A DNA stretch of 17,024 nt. It comes from JACNKV01 sp964645915. GTDB lineage: Bacteria; Fidelibacterota; Marinisomatia; Marinisomatales; JACNKV01. The position numbers were made by a program, and so were the translations under genes. Below, piece after piece: positions 7,332 to 13,810 of this stretch (positions are counted from its first letter, which is position 1; every line of letters begins with the position of its first letter). A model generated the notes under the pieces. The model did no database searches. It was given only the letters and a program-made list of their open reading frames with translations, and had not been told where the DNA came from. Where the stretch lies: NCBI GenBank assembly GCA_964645915.1, contig CAZYDH010000029.1, forward strand, positions 1 through 17,024. The letters are read 5' to 3'.

Positions 7332-8300
7332 TTACATTTCCTTTCCAATGAGTTGTTTACTGGCTTTCTCCAGTGTCTCTAAAACATCAATGGCATTTTG
7401 TCCATCAGAAACGGTGACCGGACTTCCGTCCAGATGATCCACAAAATACTTTAGTTCTTCGGTTAAGGGCATTGCAGAGTCATAATGAATAGATTCAGTA
7501 GGACCGTCTCGCTTAATTGGTTTTCCGGCTTCCCAGTCTATGCTTTTATCATAGTGTAGGAGAGGTTTTCCTTCAGCGCTATCTTCAAAACGGATCATCC
7601 CTTTAGAACCGACCACAACCAGTCGGTGTTCTTTAAAGGGGTGTAACCAGCTTACGTAGATATGCCCCATTACATTATTGGGATATTGAAGTGTCGTCAT
7701 CGTTGTATCATGGATGTCTTTTTGAAGGAAAGCTGCTCCGGATGAAAGGATATTTACCGGATTGGATCCTGTGAAATATTGAAAGACAGCGATATCATGG
7801 GGAGCAAAACTCCAAAATACGTTTTCTTCAGTTCGGACAGTTCCCAAATTTAGACGATTACTGTAAATATACAGGAGATCTCCAATTTTACCCTCGTGGA
7901 TAAAATCTTTGATTTTTCGGATTGCAGGATGAAATAATAAAACATGTCCAACCATAAGATTTACAGAATTATCTTGTGCGAGATCTTTTAATAGATATGC
8001 TTCTTTACTGTCAAGTGTGATCGGTTTTTCTACAAGGACATGCTTCCCCGATTCAATGATTCTCTTCGTGATCTGAAAATGAGTTGCTGGTGGAGTTGCA
8101 ACGGTGAAACCATCAAAATCATATTGTAAAGCATCGCTAAGGTTTTCAAAGGTTTGAATACTCGGATAAAGATTTTTAATGTCAGTTAAGATATTTTTAT
8201 CGGATTCAACCACTCCCGATAATACGCCTAATGAGGATAATGTTCGGATATGGTTTTTCCCCCATCGTCCTGCACCTACAACACACACTTGATTTTTCAT
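7332..8300 (-). CDS. wbpB: WbpB-like UDP-GlcNAcA 3-dehydrogenase (Gfo/Idh/MocA family)
   Basis: This is an NAD(P)-dependent oxidoreductase, 322 residues, the usual length for WbpB/WlbA, which oxidise C3 of UDP-N-acetylglucosaminuronate before transamination. The N-terminal Rossmann motif is VVGAGRWGKNH. The family signature VEKPITL places the active-site Lys at residue 92. NLGTVRTEENVFWSFAPHDIA (His168, Asp169) closely resembles the WlbA active-site region and separates it from generic MocA proteins. GAGA precedes the ATG at 8300. Some WbpB/WlbA enzymes hold NAD(H) tightly and are recharged by 2-oxoglutarate (known for the family), which links this gene to lhgO nearby. The wbpD-like gene follows after four bases. 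The partner aminotransferase WbpE is not in the window. Confidence 0.88.
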   Translation of the reverse strand: MKNQVCVVGAGRWGKNHIRTLSSLGVLSGVVESDKNILTDIKNLYPSIQTFENLSDALQYDFDGFTVATPPATHFQITKRIIESGKHVLVEKPITLDSKEAYLLKDLAQDNSVNLMVGHVLLFHPAIRKIKDFIHEGKIGDLLYIYSNRLNLGTVRTEENVFWSFAPHDIAVFQYFTGSNPVNILSSGAAFLQKDIHDTTMTTLQYPNNVMGHIYVSWLHPFKEHRLVVVGSKGMIRFEDSAEGKPLLHYDKSIDWEAGKPIKRDGPTESIHYDSAMPLTEELKYFVDHLDGSPVTVSDGQNAIDVLETLEKASKQLIGKEM

Positions 8301-8397
8301 GTAATTCTCGAATGTTCTCTAATAATTAAGACGAAAAGTACATGTATATTTAGTAAAACATGAAGTAAAATATATTTATCATTTTATTATAACAGGT

Positions 8398-8426
8398 TTG
8401 TAAACGAGGTTGTGATTATTCATATT
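8398..8426 (+). promoter_or_regulatory. Possible sigma-70-like promoter for the leader/small ORF
   Basis: TTGTAA and CATATT are spaced by 17 nt, each matching four of six consensus bases. Transcription from here would start near 8433, pass the 23-codon ORF and reach the hairpin at 8579-8607. In AT-rich DNA such matches are common, so this is weak support. Confidence 0.2.
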
Positions 8427-8457
8427 TCATAATGAAGTAAAATAAACGTAAATTTAT

Positions 8458-8529
8458 ATGATGAAAAAGAATAGACAATACAGTGAAACGGACTTCAAAA
8501 TGGGTAAAGAAGAACGGAGAAAGGCTTGA
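8458..8529 (+). CDS. Possible 23-aa small ORF / leader peptide
   Basis: A tandem ATGATG starts a 23-codon frame that ends with TGA at 8527-8529. The peptide is highly charged: it opens with MMKKNRQ and ends with MGKEERRKA. There is no recognisable Shine-Dalgarno site. It is followed 50 nt later by a strong terminator hairpin and then by the zinc-ribbon gene. It could be a small protein gene, an upstream leader peptide, or a chance frame within a small RNA. I know of no family for it. Confidence 0.22.
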   Translation: MMKKNRQYSETDFKMGKEERRKA

Positions 8530-8578
8530 AAAAAGACGCTAAAATTCTAATAAATAACTGTGTTGCTAAAAAATAATT

Positions 8579-8607
8579 AAAATGCACCTAATAATCAGGT
8601 GCATTTT
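8579..8607 (+). terminator. Strong intrinsic terminator or attenuator hairpin
   Basis: A perfect 11-bp stem (8579-8589 with 8597-8607; core ATGCACCT/AGGTGCAT) with a 7-nt loop AATAATC is followed by further T residues, giving a classic intrinsic terminator on the plus strand. No annotated gene ends before it. The next gene starts 24 nt later with its own ribosome binding site between, so this may be a transcription attenuator or the end of a small RNA. Confidence 0.75.
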
Positions 8608-8631
8608 TTGTATGAATGTTAAAGGAATTAA

Positions 8632-9333
8632 ATGGACACAATACATCACTTAGTTGAATTACAAAAAATTGATCTGGAGTTAATGGAACTAACGGACCTT
8701 TTAGGAGATTTACCTGAAAAAGTAAATCAGTTAGTTGCAGAGGAAAAATCTCTGAAAGACGAGATTGAAAATGGAAAAAACAGACTAAAAGAAATTTCTG
8801 TAGAACTACACAAAGCAGATGTAGATGTACAAGACTCAATTGTAAAGATTGATAAACTAAAAGACCAATTGTTTTTAGTAACCAGCAATAAACAATATGA
8901 TGCTTTAATGCATGAAATTGATTTTCTGAAGGAAGAACTAAACCGATATGAAACGATAGATTTGGAATTAATGGAAGAAAAGGCTGAGCGTGAAGAATTG
9001 GTTAAAAGTAAAGAAATGACACTTGAAACACTAAGTGAAGACTTGGGTACCCGTAAAACAAAACTGGAAAAACTTATAGCGGAAACATCCAATCAGAAAA
9101 CAGCATTAGAAAATAAACGTAAAGAAAAAGCAACTTTTATTGATCCTAATGCATTAAAAAGATATGACAGAGTACGATCAGTTAAGAGAGGAATTGCTGT
9201 TGTGGCTGTCGATAATAATGCTTGCGGAGGATGTGGAGCCGGGTTGCCCCCTCAAATAGTTGCCGATATAAAATCAGGATCCGGAATACGGCAATGTGAT
9301 GTGTGTACACGATTTCTTTACTGGGAAAAATAG
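8632..9333 (+). CDS. Coiled-coil protein with C4 zinc ribbon (PF02591-type)
   Basis: The 233-residue protein has two parts. Residues about 5-170 are a long, heptad-rich, highly charged coiled coil (Leu/Glu/Lys-rich). Residues about 190-233 form a zinc ribbon with Cys198, Cys201, Cys222 and Cys225 (C-x2-C, 20 residues, C-x2-C), including ACGGCGAGLPPQ and RQCDVCTRFLYW. This is the architecture of the zf-RING_7 family, which includes H. pylori HP0958 (FlgZ). Members are thought to bind nucleic acid or act as chaperones; the exact role here is unknown. AAAGGA precedes the ATG at good spacing. rnpB begins 34 nt after the stop with no terminator between. The hairpin 24 nt upstream may control its transcription. 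Confidence 0.85.
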   Translation: MDTIHHLVELQKIDLELMELTDLLGDLPEKVNQLVAEEKSLKDEIENGKNRLKEISVELHKADVDVQDSIVKIDKLKDQLFLVTSNKQYDALMHEIDFLKEELNRYETIDLELMEEKAEREELVKSKEMTLETLSEDLGTRKTKLEKLIAETSNQKTALENKRKEKATFIDPNALKRYDRVRSVKRGIAVVAVDNNACGGCGAGLPPQIVADIKSGSGIRQCDVCTRFLYWEK

Positions 9334-9367
9334 AAGGAAATATATCTTCATTTATCAATGATCTTTG

Positions 9368-9766
9368 AAAATTGAGTTGATCGGGTGATTGCCTTAAATT
9401 ATCGCATGTCGAATAATTTGGGGAGGAAAGTCCGAGCACCGCAGAGTAGGATGCCTTCTAACGGAAGGAGTTCGCGAGAGCATGGAAAGTGCAGCAGAAA
9501 GTAAACCGCCCTACCATCTAATGATGGTTTTGGGTAAGGGTGAAAGGGTAGTGTAAGAGACTACCAGCCCCAATAGCAATATCGGAGGCTTGTAAACCCC
9601 ATCCGGTGCAAGACCGAGTAAGTCTCAAGATGTTACTCGCATCGACTGAGAGACGGGTAGGTTGCGAGAATCTGGTGGTAACACCAGAACCAGGTGAATG
9701 ATCACACATCCAATTGTCTATGGATAATTGGTGGACAAAACACGGCTTATAGATCAACTCAATTTT
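9368..9766 (+). ncRNA. rnpB: RNase P RNA, bacterial type A-like
   Basis: This is the catalytic RNA that trims 5' leaders from tRNA precursors. The ends form a perfect 15-bp P1 helix (9368-9382 with 9752-9766). The conserved P4 5' strand GAGGAAAGTCCGAGC starts near 9422. Further conserved pieces are GTAAGGGTGAAA, GTGTAAGAGACTACCAG, TAAACCCCATCCGGTGCAAG, GACGGGTAGGTTG and the 3' ACACGGCTTATAGATC, which pairs back with P4/P1. A 7-bp stem with a GTAA tetraloop (TCTGGTG/CACCAGA) and an AT-rich hairpin near 9710-9733 (CCAATT/AATTGG), probably P19, are also visible. The length of about 399 nt is normal. A weak promoter (TTTACT 9317-9322, TATATC 9341-9346) overlaps the end of the upstream gene. The P1 3' strand ends in T residues and may double as terminator. 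Confidence 0.95.
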
Positions 9767-9840
9767 CTGATAAATATTGCAGACAAATTATTAAACGTAC
9801 GGAAAACCAACCTTTTAAGATAAAACCATCAAAAAGGTAA

Positions 9841-11577
9841 ATGAATAATACAAATAACGGTACATTTTATTGGAAAATCCTAAAGGGTTCGCCCGATTTG
9901 GTCCAATCGATTCGTCAGGACTATAAATGTTCTGATATCATCGCGAATGTCCTTGCCACGCGAGGATTTACTTCTAAAGAGGCCATCAACACATTTTTTA
10001 AACCTGAAATTACTTCATTGCACAACCCGTATCTGATGAAAGATATGGACATTGCAGTAGAACGCATTATAAAAAACATTGAAAATAAAACTCCCATTCT
10101 TGTTTTTGGAGATTATGATGTAGATGGAACAACAGCAGCTTCTGTATTATATATGGCTTTAACAAAAGTCGGTGGAAATGTGTACACATATATTCCAAGC
10201 AGAGAGAAAGAAGGGTACGGTCTTTCAGATAGTGGAATTTTATATGCCGATGAACTAGGGGCCGATCTATTGATTACCTGTGACTGCGGCATCAACGCCA
10301 ATGAAAAAATCAGAATGGCTACAGGGAATGATATTGACGTTATTGTTACAGATCATCACACACCGGACGATCAACATTTACCGGAAGCCTATGCTATTTT
10401 AAATCCAAAACAGATGGATTGTTCTTATCCTTTCAAGGAACTTTGTGGAGCGGGAGTGGCATTTAAACTTGCCTGGGCAATAACAGAAAAAATGGGTATC
10501 CCTATTGAAGAGATCTTGCCATTATTAGAATTGGTCACTTTAGGGACAGCAGCGGATATGGTCCCGATATTGGATGAAAATCGAATCATCGTTTCTAAAG
10601 GGTTAGAAAGGATGCAGAAACCGTCATTCATCGGGCTGGAACTGTTGTTAAAACTTGCTGGATTAGAGAAAAAGATACCAAGTGTTGTTCAGTTAGTTTT
10701 TGGTATTGCTCCTAAGATTAATGCAGCTGGAAGATTAGGAGATGCAAATCGATCTGTAACACTACTAACAACAAATGAGTTAAGTATTGCCAAAGAGCAT
10801 GCTGAAGATCTGTCCCAGGAGAATAACCTGAGAAAAGAAATTCAGCATAACGTTATTGAAGAAGCACTTCGAATGGTGAATGCACAGGTGAACTTTCAAA
10901 AAGATAAAGCCATAATTTTGTCTCAAAAAGGATGGCATCCCGGTGTAGTAGGCATTGTTGCATCCAAGATCAAAGAGGAGTTTCATCGACCAACCGTCGT
11001 TATAGCCATTGATGAAGATGGAGTTGGAAAAGGAAGCGCACGCAGTGTCAACGGTTTTGATTTATATAAAGCTCTGAATACTATCGGTCATTTATTGGAA
11101 GGATTTGGTGGACATCCAATGGCTGCAGGTTTGACAGTAAAAGAATCTAATCTGGAAGTATTTCAAAAAGCATTTGTAACTTATGCCAATGAAATTCTGG
11201 GAGATGAAGATTTAATTCCATTGCTGACTTTAGATGGTGTGATAAGATTAAAAGATATCACTTCTCGATTTATGAATTTCTTGGATAAATTGGGACCGTA
11301 CGGTCCGGGCAATATGCGTCCAAAATTTGCGGCACGAGGAGTTGAAGTGGTTGGGAATCCACGGATTATCGGAAAAGGAAATCATCTTCGCTTCAAAGTA
11401 AGACAGCATCAGACCGTCTACGATGCGATTGGATTTAATCTGTCTCATCATTATGAAAAATTGATCAAAGGATTTCCAATAGATTTAGCCTTTGTTGTTG
11501 AAATGAATGAATGGCGAGGACAGTCCTATATTCAATTAAACATCAGGGATATAAAACTAACCGGGAGAGAAAAATGA
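9841..11577 (+). CDS. recJ: Single-stranded-DNA-specific exonuclease RecJ
   Basis: RecJ is a 5'-3' ssDNA exonuclease acting in recombinational repair, mismatch repair and rescue of stalled forks. The 578 residues match the family. The DHH domain shows DYDVDGT (Asp91, Asp93, Asp95), LLITCDCGI, TDHHTP (Asp171-His172-His173) and GTAADMVPI. INAAGRLGDANRS follows near residue 300. The DHHA1 domain has HPGVVGIVASKI, GSARSVNGFDLY and GFGGHPMAAG (His425). A C-terminal OB-fold region completes the core. A short AAGG lies three bases before the ATG, so the start is plausible but not strongly marked. Its stop overlaps the fabH start as ATGA, indicating translational coupling. Confidence 0.96.
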   Translation: MNNTNNGTFYWKILKGSPDLVQSIRQDYKCSDIIANVLATRGFTSKEAINTFFKPEITSLHNPYLMKDMDIAVERIIKNIENKTPILVFGDYDVDGTTAASVLYMALTKVGGNVYTYIPSREKEGYGLSDSGILYADELGADLLITCDCGINANEKIRMATGNDIDVIVTDHHTPDDQHLPEAYAILNPKQMDCSYPFKELCGAGVAFKLAWAITEKMGIPIEEILPLLELVTLGTAADMVPILDENRIIVSKGLERMQKPSFIGLELLLKLAGLEKKIPSVVQLVFGIAPKINAAGRLGDANRSVTLLTTNELSIAKEHAEDLSQENNLRKEIQHNVIEEALRMVNAQVNFQKDKAIILSQKGWHPGVVGIVASKIKEEFHRPTVVIAIDEDGVGKGSARSVNGFDLYKALNTIGHLLEGFGGHPMAAGLTVKESNLEVFQKAFVTYANEILGDEDLIPLLTLDGVIRLKDITSRFMNFLDKLGPYGPGNMRPKFAARGVEVVGNPRIIGKGNHLRFKVRQHQTVYDAIGFNLSHHYEKLIKGFPIDLAFVVEMNEWRGQSYIQLNIRDIKLTGREK

Positions 11578-12566
11578 CCCGATCTAAAATAGTTGGCTTA
11601 GGCTATTCCGTTCCGCAAAGAACTATTACAAATAAAGATTTTGAGCAATGGATGGATACTTCAGATGAGTGGATAGTTACTCGAAGCGGTATCCATGAAA
11701 GACGTTGGGTAGACGATGGAACCGGCACTTCCGATTTGGCAGTTGAAGCTTCCCAAAAAGCCATTGCAATGGCGAAAATTAATCCGGAAGATATTGATCT
11801 GGTTATTGTTGCTACTATTACATCAGACTATTTTTTCCCGGGTGTGGGAAACCAGCTTCAGGAAAAGTTAGGATTAAGAACCGTCGGAAGTTTTGATATT
11901 AAAGTAGCGTGTTCTGCTTTTATTTATGGGTTGTCCATAGGAGATCAATTTATAAAAGCAGGTCAGTATAAAACAATATTGGTCGTTGGGGCTGAGGTGC
12001 AATCCACTGCTTTGGATATTTCAACAGAAGGTCGTGATGTTTCGGTCTTGTTTGGAGATGGAGCGGGAGCTGCGATATTGCAAAAACACAAAGGTGAAAG
12101 TGGAATATTATCAACACATCTACATTCACAAGGTAAGTATTTAAAAGAACTGTGGTGTGAAGCCCCAGCATCTAGGTTCAATCCAAGGATTTCGAAAGAA
12201 ATGATCGATGACAGAAGGCACTTCCCATTTATGAATGGGAGAGAAGTGTTTAAGAATGCGGTTACAAAGTTTCCGGAAGTAATCCGTGAAGCTTTGGATG
12301 CAAATGAGTTAACTTTAGATGATGTTAAATTGATCATCCCGCATCAGGCAAATTTGCGTATTAGCCAGGCCGTTGGAAAAAGGTTAGGAGTTGGTCCCGG
12401 AGTTGTTTTTAGCAATATCCATAAATATGGGAATACTACCGGTGCTTCTATCCCAATTGCGCTTGCAGAAGCATATGAAGAAGGAAAGATCGATTCCGGA
12501 GATATTATTATTCTTGCTGCTTTTGGAGCAGGATTTACATGGGCTTCAGCAGCCATCCGCTGGTAA
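11574..12566 (+). CDS. fabH: 3-oxoacyl-ACP synthase III (KAS III)
   Basis: FabH starts fatty-acid synthesis by condensing acetyl-CoA (or another acyl-CoA) with malonyl-ACP in the cytoplasm. The product is 330 residues with the thiolase fold and the expected triad: Cys113 in VACSAFIYGL, His257 in IIPHQANLRI, and Asn287 in YGNTTGAS. It begins MTRSKIVGLGYSVPQ. The segment 180-222 is about a dozen residues longer than in E. coli FabH, a variant known in other phyla. I chose the ATG that overlaps the recJ stop (ATGA) and has GGAGAG just upstream. An earlier in-frame ATG inside recJ would add 21 residues unlike the family. Primer preference cannot be told from sequence. Confidence 0.95.
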   Translation: MTRSKIVGLGYSVPQRTITNKDFEQWMDTSDEWIVTRSGIHERRWVDDGTGTSDLAVEASQKAIAMAKINPEDIDLVIVATITSDYFFPGVGNQLQEKLGLRTVGSFDIKVACSAFIYGLSIGDQFIKAGQYKTILVVGAEVQSTALDISTEGRDVSVLFGDGAGAAILQKHKGESGILSTHLHSQGKYLKELWCEAPASRFNPRISKEMIDDRRHFPFMNGREVFKNAVTKFPEVIREALDANELTLDDVKLIIPHQANLRISQAVGKRLGVGPGVVFSNIHKYGNTTGASIPIALAEAYEEGKIDSGDIIILAAFGAGFTWASAAIRW

Positions 12567-12613
12567 ATGAGAAGATATAATAAAAAAAGCGTAACACTTA
12601 AATTAGGATAAGT

Positions 12614-13774
12614 ATGGACAAATTATTTTTTACCGAAGAGCATGAAATGCTTCGTGATATGGTTCGAGATTTTGCTAAAAATGAAATAGAACCCATTGCC
12701 CTTGAATTAGATGAAAAAGAGAAGTTCCCAAGGGAAATTGTAAACCAAATGGGAGAACTTGGTTTGATGGGAATCCCGGTCCCGGAAGAGTATGGTGGAG
12801 CGGGGATGGATTCTGTTGCTTATGCTGTTTCTGTCATGGAGCTTGCCAAAGCAGACGCATCTGTTGCAATAACAATGGCTGCACATACCTCGCTGGGATC
12901 CATGCCGATTGTGATCTCGGGGACGGATGAACAAAAAAATCAATGGCTTCCCAAACTTGCTTCTGGAGAAATATTGGGAGCTTTCGGTCTTACAGAACCC
13001 GGTGCAGGAAGCGATGCAGGTGCAACAAAAACGACTGCAGTGAAAGAAGGTGACAAATATCGTATAAATGGTAGTAAAATATTTATCACCAACTCAGGAG
13101 AAGCCGGTGTTTTAAGTCTCACAGCTCAAATCGTTGAAGACGGGGAGAAAAAGGGGATAGGAGCATTTACCATTCCGATCGACACTCCTGGTTTGGTTAT
13201 TGCTCCGAAAGAAAAGAAAATGGGTTGGCGAGCCAGTGATACCCGTCAATTATTTTTCGAAGATATGATTGTTCCCGCTAACTCAATGTTGGGAAAACCA
13301 CAGGACGGATTTAAAACCTTTTTAAAAACATTGGTCGGAGGACGGATTTCTGTTGCTGCTCTGGCGGTTGGTACGGCTGAAGGTGCGTATTCCAAGGCCT
13401 TGCAATATGCTACTGAGAGAAACGCCTTCGGGAAACCTATACACAAATTCCAATCCATCGGATTCAAGTTAGCCGATATGGCTACAAAGATCGAAGCTGC
13501 AAAACTTTTAGTTTTTCATGCTGCATGGTTAAAGGATCAAGGAGCCGACGTTACAAAAGAAGCCGCGATGGCCAAATTATTTGCAAGTGAAGCCGCGATG
13601 GATATCACAACCGATGCAATTCAAGTCCATGGTGGATATGGTTACGTAAGAGAATATGATGTGGAGCGATATTTTCGTGATGCTAAAGTCCTTGAGATTG
13701 GAGAAGGAACCAGTGAGGTTCAACGATTAGTGATATCCAGAGAAATAATAAAAGATATTACAGGACAAGTTTAA
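12614..13774 (+). CDS. Acyl-CoA dehydrogenase, short-chain/butyryl type
   Basis: This FAD-dependent enzyme introduces a trans-2 double bond into acyl-CoA, normally passing electrons to ETF. The 386 residues carry the N-terminal helical domain, then GAFGLTEPGAGSDAGATKT and IFITNSG (acyl-CoA dehydrogenase signature 1 region), and a C-terminal helical domain. That last domain contains QVHGGYGYVREYDVERYFRDAKV and IGEGTSEVQRLVI. Glu364 in GEGTSE is at the position of the catalytic base of short- and medium-chain enzymes, which separates it from isovaleryl- and long-chain types. AGGA lies five to six bases before the ATG. It follows fabH by 47 nt, probably in the same operon. The chain-length specificity is inferred only from sequence flavour; no ETF or other beta-oxidation genes are present here. 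Confidence 0.92.
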   Translation: MDKLFFTEEHEMLRDMVRDFAKNEIEPIALELDEKEKFPREIVNQMGELGLMGIPVPEEYGGAGMDSVAYAVSVMELAKADASVAITMAAHTSLGSMPIVISGTDEQKNQWLPKLASGEILGAFGLTEPGAGSDAGATKTTAVKEGDKYRINGSKIFITNSGEAGVLSLTAQIVEDGEKKGIGAFTIPIDTPGLVIAPKEKKMGWRASDTRQLFFEDMIVPANSMLGKPQDGFKTFLKTLVGGRISVAALAVGTAEGAYSKALQYATERNAFGKPIHKFQSIGFKLADMATKIEAAKLLVFHAAWLKDQGADVTKEAAMAKLFASEAAMDITTDAIQVHGGYGYVREYDVERYFRDAKVLEIGEGTSEVQRLVISREIIKDITGQV

Positions 13775-13810
13775 TTAAATCTTTTTAAAGCGCTTTTTTA
13801 AGACTCACTA

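Larger units (their letters stand above)
8301..8631. other. Non-coding leader region between wbpB and the zinc-ribbon gene
   Basis: This 331-nt AT-rich spacer separates divergent genes. It contains an exact 13-bp direct repeat (ATGAAGTAAAATA at 8360-8372 and 8432-8444), a possible promoter (TTGTAA 8398-8403, 17 nt, CATATT 8421-8426), a 23-codon ORF (8458-8529) and a strong terminator hairpin (8579-8607). Only 24 nt separate the hairpin from the start of the zinc-ribbon gene, so the hairpin either ends a separate small transcript or lies in the leader of that gene. Confidence 0.5.

Noticed and set aside
7328..7348. Upstream TTG start for the wbpD-like gene
   Set aside because: It would add seven residues and overlap wbpB by 17 nt; the ATG at 7327 has AGGA upstream and gives the family-like N-terminus.
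9182..9757. Minus-strand open frames across the end of the zinc-ribbon gene and across rnpB
   Set aside because: They run antisense to a coding region and to a structured RNA, and their proteins have no recognisable features.
11511..11573. Upstream extension of fabH starting inside recJ
   Set aside because: The extra 21 residues are unlike the family, whereas the ATG at 11574 has a GGAGAG site and overlaps the recJ stop as ATGA.
13787..13796. Palindrome AAAGCGCTTT followed by T residues after the acyl-CoA dehydrogenase gene
   Set aside because: A hairpin would have only about three A-T pairs closing a GCGC loop, too weak for a terminator; it could equally be chance.
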